Source of the DNA: Shewanella xiamenensis
GTDB taxonomy: Bacteria; Pseudomonadota; Gammaproteobacteria; Enterobacterales; Shewanellaceae
Assembly: GCF_014647135.1 (NCBI RefSeq)
Contig: NZ_BMOP01000001.1
Location: 310,001 to 374,000, forward strand
DNA length: 64,000 bases
Direction of reading: 5' to 3'
A program made the translations under genes and the position numbers. The stretch's first letter is position 1, and every line of letters begins with the position of its first letter. Positions 9,931 through 17,827 of this stretch are shown piece after piece. The notes below the pieces were generated by a model. That model was not told the DNA's origin. It ran no database searches and saw only the letters and a list, made by a program, of their open reading frames with translations.

Positions 9931-10452
9931 GTGAAAAAAATTCTGATCATCTTCTCCAGTGTTCATGGTCAAACTCGTAAGATCACGAATCAGTTAGCCC
10001 AGCAACTCAAAGAGTTAGGTAATTCGGTGGTGATTGCTGATATAAAAGCCGTCCCCGCGATGGAGTCCTTCGATAAGATCATCATTGGCGCTAGTATTCG
10101 TCACGGAAAACATAATCCTGCGCTGTATGAATTTATTCAGAAACATCAGCAAATCCTGACACAAAAAGTCGGTGGATTTTTCTCTGTGAGTTTAGTTGCC
10201 CGTAAACCTGAAAAAAATACCCCTGAGACCAATCCCTATATGCAGGCGTTTTTAACTAAAACGACTTGGCGTCCTCAGTTGTTGCAAGTGTTTGGCGGTA
10301 ATTTGAATTATCAGGGTTATAATGCATTTGATAGGAATATCATACGTTTTATCATGTGGTTAACTAAGGGGCCCACGGATCCTGTTACTAATGTTGAATA
10401 CACTGACTGGCAAAAAGTGCATGAGTTTGGATTACAAATCCACCAAGCCTAA
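9931..10452 (+). CDS. hemG: Menaquinone-dependent protoporphyrinogen IX dehydrogenase
   Basis: FMN flavoprotein that oxidises protoporphyrinogen IX to protoporphyrin IX in haem biosynthesis, passing electrons to respiratory quinones at the inner membrane. The 173-residue product is a long-chain flavodoxin with the FMN phosphate loop SSVHGQTRK (residues 9-17), the GASIRHGKH strand-loop, and the family segment TKTTWRPQ...FGGNLNY...FDRNIIRFIMW with the HemG-specific insertion. Start is a GTG at 9931 giving MKKILIIFSS. Length is close to E. coli HemG (181). A b-type cytochrome gene follows 43 bp downstream and is probably cotranscribed. Confidence 0.93.
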   Translation: MKKILIIFSSVHGQTRKITNQLAQQLKELGNSVVIADIKAVPAMESFDKIIIGASIRHGKHNPALYEFIQKHQQILTQKVGGFFSVSLVARKPEKNTPETNPYMQAFLTKTTWRPQLLQVFGGNLNYQGYNAFDRNIIRFIMWLTKGPTDPVTNVEYTDWQKVHEFGLQIHQA

Positions 10453-10495
10453 GCGGGCGGTTGAGGCTAACGTTGATTATCGAGGATAAACCTAT

Positions 10496-11023
10496 ATGTC
10501 GAACAAATTAACCTTGATATTCGATTTTTTGTTGGCGCGTTTGCATGTTTGGCTGGTGTTGTCCGCAAGTCTACTTATCTGCACCAGTCCGTGGATTTTT
10601 ATCGGTCGAAGCCTGCGTGCTAATGCTAGCATTTGGGATTATCTGCATGTATATCTGGGATTGGTGTGTGCTGCGTTAGGGATTTTATTTTTGTTGCGTA
10701 ATAGCCTCCAAGGCAAATGGCACCAGTATTTTGCCTGGCTGGTGGGCGATTGGGAACAATTGGTGCAGGATATTAAAGGCCTTTTTAAAGGCAAGCTCCC
10801 CGTAGCCGGTGGCAAAGGCTTGTTTAGTTGTATCGAAGGGATTGGCATGGTACTGCTGGTCGCGACAGGATTAACTGGCGTTGTATGGTTTATTTACCAA
10901 GGAACACCACTGGCAATGACTTGGCGTGGTTATCATCAAATTTGTGCCGATGCTTTTATTGGCTTTTTAGTACTGCATATCATATTGGCCGCAACGCATA
11001 TTATTGAATTTATTAGGCAATAA
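10496..11023 (+). CDS. Small cytochrome b561-like membrane protein
   Basis: A 175-residue inner-membrane protein with four predicted helices (around residues 14-34, 45-67, 112-132 and 147-170). Histidines in the helices (H17 RLHVWL, H51 YLHVYLG, H146 GYHQ, and H160/H167 LHIILAATH) could bind one or two haems b, as in the cytochrome b561/YodB-like superfamily. It follows hemG by 43 bp on the same strand, so it could be the electron-transfer partner of HemG or of another dehydrogenase. That partnership is inference from adjacency alone. Confidence 0.75.
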   Translation: MSNKLTLIFDFLLARLHVWLVLSASLLICTSPWIFIGRSLRANASIWDYLHVYLGLVCAALGILFLLRNSLQGKWHQYFAWLVGDWEQLVQDIKGLFKGKLPVAGGKGLFSCIEGIGMVLLVATGLTGVVWFIYQGTPLAMTWRGYHQICADAFIGFLVLHIILAATHIIEFIRQ

Positions 11024-11087
11024 CTTCTGCTACTGCTGAGCGTTAGGTCCAACCTGAGTGAGTTTATCTTGCTCTAACTTACTGAAG

Positions 11088-11132
11088 GGACTGACTAGTA
11101 TCGATTCATTTTTGATTGAGACTTGTCAGTCC
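11088..11132. repeat. Inverted repeat after the cytochrome b gene
   Basis: Arms GGACTGACTAGT (11088-11099) and ACTTGTCAGTCC (11121-11132) pair at 11 of 12 positions around a 21-nt loop. It lies between two convergent genes, but neither side has a clear T-run, so it is a weak terminator candidate at best. Confidence 0.4.
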
Positions 11133-11171
11133 GCTAAAGCATCCATTCGCAAAAAACAGAAGCTTATATTG

Positions 11172-11924
11172 TTACCTTAAACGCTTTTGACGGCCAAGAG
11201 CGACGGCAGCGGCAAAGGCTAAGAATAACCAGTTTAGGCTACCACCAGAACTTTTAGGTGCCTGTGCATCTTTTTCGACGGCAAGATAGTTAATTAAGCC
11301 AATCAGTTCGTCTAAGGTTCTGATGCTGCTTAAGTTAACTGCATATTTGTCATTAACAATAAAGGCTGGCACGCTTTCAACGCGGAATTGGTTTTGCTGG
11401 GCACGCCAAAGGGCTAGCTTTTCATCTGTGCTTTTACTGTCGGCAAGTTTGTCGTACTTCGCCGCGTCTATACCGAACTTAGCAAAGACTTGTTTTATGT
11501 CGTCACGGCTATTGATTTGCGATTCGTGCTTATGTCCAGGGGCGCTGTGGTCGTGGCCATTAGCGCCTTCTTCTCCTTGGATCGCGGCGAACATGGCATG
11601 GGTTAGAGCGTCTTTATTATCCAGCTCTTGGATGACGGCCAGCGAACGCATGACTTCAGTCCCTAAAGCACTATTCATAAAGTCGACATGCTTAGTATCA
11701 AATGCAATGCCCTTGTTTAAGTTAGCTTTGATATCAGGCAGATAATTGGTTTCCATATTGAAGCAATTATGGCAATAGAAGGAGAAAAACTCGGTAAGTT
11801 TAGGCTCACTACTCGGCGCTTTATCAGAAATTTGAGTGTAGTGAGTGCCTTCCACAAAATTTGCTGCAAAGCTGCTGAATGGTGCAACGATTAAGGCGAC
11901 AGCCAAGGCGATTGGTTTGATCAT
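11172..11924 (-). CDS. DsbA-like thioredoxin-fold protein with GlyGly-CTERM tail
   Basis: A 250-residue exported thiol-disulfide protein. It has a signal peptide (cleavage probably after SSFA, residue 20), a thioredoxin fold with active site CHNC at residues 51-54 in FFSFYCHNCFNMETN, and the cis-proline loop VPAF at 185-188, as in DsbA. Two things are unusual. A histidine-rich loop, GHDHSAPGHKHE (residues 123-134), could bind metal. The C-terminus reads GGS (227-229), a hydrophobic helix, then a basic end RQKRLR, which is the layout of a GlyGly-CTERM sorting signal cut by rhombosortase. It would therefore be held at the membrane or surface, unlike soluble DsbA. Transcribed alone. Confidence 0.85.
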   Translation of the reverse strand: MIKPIALAVALIVAPFSSFAANFVEGTHYTQISDKAPSSEPKLTEFFSFYCHNCFNMETNYLPDIKANLNKGIAFDTKHVDFMNSALGTEVMRSLAVIQELDNKDALTHAMFAAIQGEEGANGHDHSAPGHKHESQINSRDDIKQVFAKFGIDAAKYDKLADSKSTDEKLALWRAQQNQFRVESVPAFIVNDKYAVNLSSIRTLDELIGLINYLAVEKDAQAPKSSGGSLNWLFLAFAAAVALGRQKRLR

Positions 11925-12105
11925 AGAACCCTCAAAGTCGGTTAGATTGAATCCAGTACATTAAGTGCTATGCGTTGTGCCTAATGGTAATGGATAAGCT
12001 GATTCAATCTTGAAATTACGCTTGTGTTATACCAGCGTGAAGATGGTTTTAGGTTAGTTTGAAATGCTTAATTATCGCTGAATTAGTGCGCCGATATTGA
12101 ACTAA

Positions 12106-12167
12106 ATCTGTGATCCCGTGGGAGTTTAGACCTAGAAGTTTGCAAGACTGCAAAGGGGATCACAGAT
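12106..12167. repeat. Perfect 12-bp inverted repeat between the DsbA-like and J-domain genes
   Basis: Arms ATCTGTGATCCC (12106-12117) and GGGATCACAGAT (12156-12167) are exact reverse complements, 38 nt apart, just downstream of the J-domain gene stop. The element could fold as a long stem-loop terminator or be a small mobile or REP-like unit. No flanking direct repeat was found. Confidence 0.5.
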
Positions 12168-12180
12168 ATATCAACATTCG

Positions 12181-12825
12181 CTAAGCAATATCCCGCAGGG
12201 ATTGCCAAGCCTCGCAGACTTCGCGAAAGCGGGCAGCATCACCTTCGGGTCTATCAGGATGCCATTTGAGGGCTAAACGACGCCATTGTTTGCGGATATC
12301 TTTTGGGGTTGCGCTTTCATCTAACTCAAAAACTCTTAGGGCATGTCCTTTGTGCATTAAATTTACATTGAGGCCAATGTAGCTCTTATAACTGCTCCAG
12401 AAAGCCTCTAATAATTCCCTCACCACGTTTTCGCTGGTGTCGTAGTTATTCCAGTCAAGATAATATTCTCGCAGGGAAGTCTCTTCCATTATCAATAAGT
12501 TAACATTTGATGGCACGAGGCGGAAAATCTGGATTTCCATTGCTTTAACTTGTAACCATTGCTTAGGAAGAAGCATTTCTTGCAGTTCGAACAGGGCATT
12601 CATCAGTAGAAAGTTACGCTTAAATAAATCATTACCCGGGTTTTCATCTAAAGGATGGATAAGCCCTCTGCTCTGTAATTCGGTGGCGAGGTGATGGATT
12701 TTCCAACTTTGATTGGAAGCTTGTAACACCGATAGCACTGGCCAGATTAACGGATTATCCCCCTTAGTGGTCGAAAGCCTTGCCGATTGAGCTTCTGCAC
12801 TGAGTGAAGGTTTTGCGAGTAGCAT
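12181..12825 (-). CDS. DnaJ-related protein with C-terminal J-domain
   Basis: A 214-residue cytoplasmic protein. Residues 1-150 match the general form of the DNAJ_related N-terminal domain (PF12339 from memory). The C-terminal 45 residues are a shortened J-domain containing the HPD motif in RRLALKWHPDRPEGD, preceded by SATPKDIRKQW. HPD is the residue set that stimulates DnaK ATPase, so the protein is probably a DnaK co-chaperone with an unknown client. The fold sits at the C-terminus rather than the N-terminus as in DnaJ. No operon partner is visible. Confidence 0.88.
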   Translation of the reverse strand: MLLAKPSLSAEAQSARLSTTKGDNPLIWPVLSVLQASNQSWKIHHLATELQSRGLIHPLDENPGNDLFKRNFLLMNALFELQEMLLPKQWLQVKAMEIQIFRLVPSNVNLLIMEETSLREYYLDWNNYDTSENVVRELLEAFWSSYKSYIGLNVNLMHKGHALRVFELDESATPKDIRKQWRRLALKWHPDRPEGDAARFREVCEAWQSLRDIA

Positions 12826-13133
12826 ACTGACAGTCCCATCCTAAGTTATTATCAAGCGAGTGTGGCGATTAAACTGAGTGTACATCTATCCATAAGATTT
12901 TTAAGGCTTTTACCTTAAATTTGCCGCTAATTACAGCGTGCTAGATGTACACTATGCCACAGTGCAAAGTGTAGGCAAAGATGGATTTTAGAGCAATTTG
13001 CCTCAAGGTCGCATAGGCTTTGCTGGCGGGAATGGTGTTAATTTTTTTACGATGAGTGATGGGGCAAGGTCGAAAATACCCTTGTTCACTTATGCAAAAC
13101 AAGGGTACTTACGGTTAGCTTAGGCGTCAGGAT
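12826..13133. other. Intergenic region with nfsB terminator
   Basis: A 308-bp gap upstream of the J-domain gene and downstream of nfsB. Its right part carries the nfsB terminator hairpin (13077-13107). The remainder should hold the J-domain gene promoter, which I could not place. Confidence 0.4.
13077..13107 (-). terminator. Terminator of nfsB
   Basis: Arms TACCCTTGTT and AACAAGGGTA pair perfectly around an 11-nt loop. Read leftward from nfsB, the stem is followed by a short T-run (TTTT). Confidence 0.7.
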
Positions 13134-13787
13134 TTAGATTTCAGTAAAGATAACTTCTTGTGCTAAACGTGACTTAGGTAATTTAGCATTAAAGTCTTCT
13201 TCAGAGCGATAACCAAGGGCTACAATCACAGAAGCGCATAGACCTTTTTCTCGTAAGCCTAAGACTTGATTAAGTTTAGTCGCATCGAAACCTTCGATCG
13301 GGCAAGCATCAATATCGAGCACGCTGGCACCTAACATTAGGGTGCCGAGTGCTAAATAGACTTGTTTTTCCATCCAATGCTGGGCGTCTTTTAGCTCAAA
13401 TTTATGCATATTGGCAAAGAAAGAGCGACCATTATGTTGGCCTTGTTTGGCTTCTTCATTGGCAAAACGGCCATCTTTGGCCTCTTGCTCTAGCACTTGC
13501 AGTAAATGGGTTTCATCGAGTTGAGTACGGGTACACAGTACTACCACATGGGAAGCATTGAGAATTTTTTGGGTATTAAAGGCGTAGTTCTCAGTCGCTT
13601 GGGCGATCAACGCTTTGCCTTCTGCCGTACCGGCAAGCACAAAATGCCAAGGCTGTGAGTTAGTTGATGATGGGCTGAACTGTAATAAGGTCTTGATGTC
13701 GGCAATCTTGTCGGCAGGAATTGTCTTGGTTGGATCAAAGGCCTTAGTGGTGTAACGCTTTTTAGCGAGAAAACTTAAATCACTCAT
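13134..13787 (-). CDS. nfsB: Oxygen-insensitive NAD(P)H nitroreductase
   Basis: FMN-dependent reductase of nitroaromatics, quinones and flavins. The 217-residue product has the nitroreductase N-terminus RYTTKAFDP, the QFSPSSTNSQPWHF cofactor loop, and a family-typical C-terminal region LGYRSEEDFNAKLPKSR. Its length equals E. coli NfsB (217). The frame is open to 13805, but the ATG at 13787 is preferred because GGAGCC lies upstream and homologues begin at this methionine. The gene stands alone; a 27-bp palindrome lies about 90 bp upstream of its start. Confidence 0.93.
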   Translation of the reverse strand: MSDLSFLAKKRYTTKAFDPTKTIPADKIADIKTLLQFSPSSTNSQPWHFVLAGTAEGKALIAQATENYAFNTQKILNASHVVVLCTRTQLDETHLLQVLEQEAKDGRFANEEAKQGQHNGRSFFANMHKFELKDAQHWMEKQVYLALGTLMLGASVLDIDACPIEGFDATKLNQVLGLREKGLCASVIVALGYRSEEDFNAKLPKSRLAQEVIFTEI

Positions 13788-14205
13788 GTAACGGCTCCAA
13801 ATCATCTAGGAATACAAAATCAACCTCAGCATTTTAAGCAGGTTTAGGCAAAAAACAATGTGATCAAAACGGCTATCAGTTTCAAAATATTTTTGAAACT
13901 GACGGTTGGTTCAGCCATTGCAAATGCTTAGGGCCGAAACACGCCCTAGGTATTAAGTGAGGATATTTAGCGGTCAAAATAAACAATCTATTCGCGATCG
14001 AATCTAATGTGATGTGTTTCTATTTTATTGTTTATATGTGCTTTTTATCTTTTGTTGGCCGTTAGCAGTGTACAATAGCATTGTGAATGCATGATGTAGA
14101 TCAATGATACTTGATAACAACGTTATCTCTCATGTCGCTAACGCTATTCCTTTGCTACATTTTGTTATGAAGCTTTAGTGACGGTTTCATTTGTTGGGAG
14201 GACGT
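13788..14205. other. Divergent intergenic region, nfsB / sugar-binding protein gene
   Basis: This gap contains a strong palindrome at 13876-13902 and, further right, several short dyads such as ATCAATGATACTTGAT near 14101-14116. The latter resembles half-sites of CRP/FNR-type regulators only loosely. No ORF or RNA motif was recognised. Confidence 0.4.
13876..13902. promoter_or_regulatory. 27-bp perfect palindrome upstream of nfsB
   Basis: TCAGTTTCAAAA (13876-13887) and TTTTGAAACTGA (13891-13902) are exact reverse complements around a 3-nt centre. It lies 89 bp upstream of the nfsB ATG in a divergent promoter region, where a dimeric repressor or activator could bind. No flanking T-run favours it as a terminator over an operator. 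Confidence 0.5.
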
Positions 14206-15216
14206 GTGACAAGATTACTTATGTTGTTTATTACCTTCAGTTTATTACCCGTATCCTCTGGCTATGGAAAAGATCTGAAATTTGCTGTTGTGCCGAAATT
14301 TTATAGTGTTTTTTTTGATCAAAGTAAAACGGGCTGTATAGATGCCGCGGCTGAAATAAAAGGTGTGGAATGTGTATATCGAGGGCCAGAATCAAGCAGT
14401 GTTAGATTGCAAGACGAGGTCATAAACCAACTGATTGATGAAGGTATCGATGGGATTGCTGTCGCGGTTACGCAATCTAAGTATCTTTTTGAAAATAGCT
14501 TAAAAAGAGCTAAAGAAGCCGGTATTCCAATTGTCACCTATGATTCAGATTTTGATGCTTCCATCAACCAAGACCCCAAGAATTTTCGCTCAGCCTATAT
14601 CGGTACAGACAATTTCGAATTGGGTAAATCATTAGGTGAACAATTAAAAAAATTACGGCCTAATGGTGGGACGCTTATCATGCAATCTGGGCGCCCTGAT
14701 TCTCCCAATTTGAATTTAAGACTGATGGGGGTTCGCTCTGCGTTGTCGGGAAAAAAATACGATATTCCTCCAGGGAAATTACTTAATAACGAGCAGGGCT
14801 GGACAGAAGTGAGAGAACCTTTGTTTAATTTTGACCAACTTAGTCAAGCGGTTAAGCAGATGGAGTCTGTTATGAAAGGCAAGCCAGTGAAAGCAGACTC
14901 ATTTATTGCTGTTGGTGGTTGGGCTCAAAATGATGCAGCGCTTTACCGTGAGATGATTGCCCCATACCAAGGAAAAATTAGCAACAAGGAGGTCGTCGTT
15001 ATTATTACTGACACCTCTCCAGAGCAATTAATGATGTTGAAGGATAATCTTGCGCATATCAATGTCGGTCAAAATCCCTATGAAATGGGCAGGCAGGCAA
15101 TTTTGACGCTTTATAAAATTGTCACCAAACAAAAGTATCAAGAAATAATTTATACACCGGTGACATTTTGCTCTCCACAGAACTTCAATACCTGTGAAAA
15201 GCGTACAGGAATGTAA
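14206..15216 (+). CDS. Orphan periplasmic sugar-binding protein (type I PBP fold)
   Basis: A periplasmic binding protein of the RbsB/TorT type I fold, about 336 residues with a signal peptide (RLLMLFITFSLLPVSSGYG). Typical elements are the first strand KFAVVPK, the loop DEGIDGIAVAV, and the hinge segment AGIPIVTYDSD, followed by YIGTDNFELGKSLGEQL. I took the GTG at 14206, 4 bp after GGGAGG. A TTG at 14191 is upstream of that ribosome site, and an ATG at 14221 is possible. No permease, ATPase or sensor kinase gene is adjacent, so its partner is unknown; it could feed a distant ABC system or a sensor, as TorT does. The next DNA downstream is transposase debris. Confidence 0.8.
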   Translation: MTRLLMLFITFSLLPVSSGYGKDLKFAVVPKFYSVFFDQSKTGCIDAAAEIKGVECVYRGPESSSVRLQDEVINQLIDEGIDGIAVAVTQSKYLFENSLKRAKEAGIPIVTYDSDFDASINQDPKNFRSAYIGTDNFELGKSLGEQLKKLRPNGGTLIMQSGRPDSPNLNLRLMGVRSALSGKKYDIPPGKLLNNEQGWTEVREPLFNFDQLSQAVKQMESVMKGKPVKADSFIAVGGWAQNDAALYREMIAPYQGKISNKEVVVIITDTSPEQLMMLKDNLAHINVGQNPYEMGRQAILTLYKIVTKQKYQEIIYTPVTFCSPQNFNTCEKRTGM

Positions 15217-15248
15217 TGTCAATGAGCCTCTATTACTTAGGGGAACTC

Positions 15249-15287
15249 TGCAAGAACTGAGCGATTACTGCGAACATCTCGAAAAGC
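15249..15287 (+). repeat. 39-bp copy of the transposase 3' end (direct repeat)
   Basis: These 39 bases match 16263-16301, inside the transposase reading frame, at 36 of 39 positions by eye. The segment lies 33 bp after the sugar-binding protein stop and is not part of any ORF. It looks like the relic of a second transposase copy that once stood upstream. Confidence 0.75.
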
Positions 15288-15371
15288 CACATAAACTGGA
15301 CACCCAACCTCAATAGCGCGGTAGCTAACTTCCGACTATGCTTTGGTTAAGCATTGAACAAGGAGGTTTGT

Positions 15372-16348
15372 ATGCCGCGCCCTCGCCGAACTCAGATAAG
15401 TCTTGAAGACACATCTTATTACCATTGTTGTAGCCGCGTGGTGCGGCGGGCGTTTTTATGTGGCGATGATACCTATTCGGGTAAAAACTATGACCATCGC
15501 CGCGCTTGGGTGAAGTCATTATTGTTTGAACTTGAAGCGGTTTTTGCAATTGATGTAGCTGCTTATGCGGTGATGTCGAATCATCTGCATGTGGTGCTAC
15601 GAGTCGATATCGAGACTGCCAATCGTTGGACTGACCGCGAAGTGCTTGAGCAGTGGCATAAGCTATTTAAAGGCGATGAGTTAACGCACAAATTCGCCAA
15701 AGGTGAGTTGGTCGAGGCGTATGAGGTGAACAATTAAAGCACTCAATTGCTCTTTATCGCAGTCGTTTGTGTGATATCTCATGGTTTATGCGCTGCCTCA
15801 ACGAACCGATTGCAAGACAAGCAAATCAAGAGGATAACTGTACAGGTCGTTTCTGGGAGGGGCGATTCAAATCGCAAGCCCTACTCGATGAAGCTGCGGT
15901 ATTAGCCTGTATGGCCTATGTCGATTTGAATCCGGTTCGAGCACAACTTGCTGATACGCCAGAACAATCCGACCATACCAGTATTCAACTACGTATTCGG
16001 GTCGCATTAAAAGGTGAGCAGCCAAGCAATCTCCTACCTTTTATCGGTAACGAGTGCGACAACCAACCCAATGGCATTGCGTTTTCATTAATGGATTACC
16101 TCGAATTAGTCGATGATATGGGCCGAATTATTCGCAATGATAAACGTGGACACATCAGTGAAAATAGCGCCAAGATACTGAATAGATTAAATATTCCCCG
16201 TGACAATTGGCTCAAGCTGACAACCGAATTTGGCAAGTTATTTCATGGCTCTGTTGGCACATTGCAAGAGCTGACTGATTACTGCGAACATCTCGAAAAG
16301 CGACGACGGCATTTTGCTAAATGCTGCCAGCACTTTAACAGTAACTGA
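15372..16348 (+). pseudogene. Y1/RAYT-type transposase, frameshifted
   Basis: REP-associated-tyrosine-transposase-like gene of the Y1 HUH family, which nicks and joins single-stranded DNA. It starts at ATG 15372 with AGGAGG 5 bp upstream. The N-terminal part shows the HUH strand MSNHLHVVLR. The frame stops at 15737 after EAYEVNN. The rest continues in another frame from about 15731 (LKHSIALYRSRLCDISWF), with GRFWEGRFKS and the probable catalytic tyrosine in YVDLNPVRA, to 16348. Inserting one base near 15730 would restore a single protein of about 325 residues, so a 1-bp deletion is the likely cause. No intact second copy is present in the window. Confidence 0.85.
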
Positions 16349-16562
16349 CAACGACTGACATCATTTCAAAAGCCCCATCCAGAACACTTCCCAAGCGCTA
16401 TGGGCCAATTTACCTCGTCTGAAATGCTCCATTTTTTAAGGAATTAGCGTAATTTTTTGCCTTAGATGTTGTCCCCGCGATAGTTGATGGTCCCTATTTA
16501 AACCATTTTAACTCGGACAAGTTGTAGGCAAACATAAATATTGATTTATATTGGGTGGCTAA

Positions 16563-16867
16563 ATTTATTTGAATGAGGGTAATTCAGTTACTGACGCCAT
16601 CACAGATACTCACTTTGTTGATGTAAAAGATACTAAAAAGTGTCAGATACGAAACAGATGAGAATACAGCGTGATGCAGCTAATGCAGAAGGTAAAGAGC
16701 ATATGGTCATAGTTGGTGATCATTCTCAGGTTTCAAAGAGCATGGCAAGAAAATCCACAATTGTGAGAAGGTCTGATTTAGGTCCTAAACAATCTCAATC
16801 TGTCCAAGGGGTTGTTAGGATATCTGGTAGATTAGATAGCCTTCGATTGAAAAAGCTTGATAAATAG
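16563..16867 (+). pseudogene. Fragment of a nuclease-type polymorphic toxin domain, frameshifted
   Basis: Two overlapping frames together make one coherent peptide. Frame one (16563-16661) contains HFVDVKDTKK; frame two (16637-16867) continues QMRIQRDAANAEGKEHM, VIVGDHSQVSKSMARK and STIVRRSDLG. Adding one A to the A5 run at 16635-16639 joins them. The pattern (D-x-K, then a QxRxQxxxA helix, a short G, a hydrophobic V-V strand and S-x-x-V) resembles C-terminal restriction-endonuclease-fold toxin domains (Tox-REase groups) of Rhs or contact-dependent systems. No delivery domain precedes it, so I read it as a broken toxin tip. A TTG at 16569 or GTG at 16640 could in principle start a short protein. 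The family call is tentative. Confidence 0.5.
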
Positions 16868-16902
16868 TCTACTGCTGATGAAATAGTTTATGAGTAACGT
16901 TT

Positions 16903-17622
16903 ATGATAATTGAAATCCATGGTAGCAAGAGTGCTATCCAGAAATGCTTAATGCACATAGAACAATTACCTAATGGGTTTAGACCGCTCTACTTTAGTGA
17001 AAATGAAACAGGGGTGGATAAGGTAAGCAATAGGTATTCAGATACTACTAGATTTGAAGACTTTAAATCCGAGAATCCATTGGGATACTTTCTTCATTCT
17101 GAAAGTTGTATGATCGATGTGTCTTTTGACGGAGATCGGTCTTCAGTTTTTTTTGATGTGAAAAAGAAAAAGGCTATTGTCGATATCCCGAAGTTAATGG
17201 AATGCTTTTCTATTGATGGTATTCATTATGCCATTGCTTGTGAATGGGAAGAATGGCGATATAGAAATGGATTGGTTAAGGCTTTTGGGAGTTCAACCGT
17301 TGAAAACTGGATCGGAAGGGATTACACGAAATATCTTCCTGGGGTATATTGGCTTAATTTAATTCCTAATTCTCTTTTTAGTAAGTTGGGTATAAACAAG
17401 GAAAAGATAGTAGGTTCTGCTTACTTTTCTCAGAGGTTTAACGACAGCTTTTATTTAATTAAGATGTTTGAGTTTCCACAGGATTGGCAGGATTACGCCC
17501 CTAACTTAGATGACTTGTGTGAACAAGATAATGGCATTTTCTCTAAGTGGGGTATCTGGGACGAATTACAATTGATTGATGATCAGAAATCGTACTTATT
17601 AGAGTGTCAAAAATACCCTTAG
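16903..17622 (+). CDS. Immunity-like hypothetical protein
   Basis: A 239-residue cytoplasmic protein without signal or membrane segments. I do not recognise the family with certainty. The segment YTKYLPGVYWLNLIPN (about residues 141-156) resembles a motif seen in Imm52/DUF3396-like immunity proteins, and the gene starts 35 bp after the toxin-like fragment, the usual place for a cognate immunity gene. A TAACGTTT sequence rather than a clear Shine-Dalgarno precedes the ATG. A good terminator follows at 17691. Base composition is more AT-rich than in neighbouring core genes, which fits transfer. Function is inferred from context. Confidence 0.5.
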   Translation: MIIEIHGSKSAIQKCLMHIEQLPNGFRPLYFSENETGVDKVSNRYSDTTRFEDFKSENPLGYFLHSESCMIDVSFDGDRSSVFFDVKKKKAIVDIPKLMECFSIDGIHYAIACEWEEWRYRNGLVKAFGSSTVENWIGRDYTKYLPGVYWLNLIPNSLFSKLGINKEKIVGSAYFSQRFNDSFYLIKMFEFPQDWQDYAPNLDDLCEQDNGIFSKWGIWDELQLIDDQKSYLLECQKYP

Positions 17623-17690
17623 ATTTTCTTGGGAATTTTTGTTGCCTAAAACTGGGAAGAGATAGGGCAAGTACAACCTTTCTCTAATTA

Positions 17691-17714
17691 GCCCCATTTA
17701 ATGGGGCTTTTTCT
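17691..17714 (+). terminator. Terminator after the immunity-like gene
   Basis: GCCCCAT/ATGGGGC stem with a 3-nt loop followed by TTTTTCTT. Confidence 0.8.
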
Positions 17715-17805
17715 TGCTTGAAACTGAGTAACTCGACCTGCGGCCTGGGCAGTTGTTACCGGTAGAAGTGATCAGTCTCTAACAGCCGTGTGCGCAACTT
17801 TGTGC

Positions 17806-17827
17806 AGTGCCGCCATTTGGCGGCACT
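17806..17827. repeat. GC-rich stem-loop
   Basis: AGTGCCGCC (17806-17814) and GGCGGCACT (17819-17827) pair perfectly around ATTT. No T-run follows on either strand, so it is more like a REP unit or RNA stabiliser than a terminator. Confidence 0.5.
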
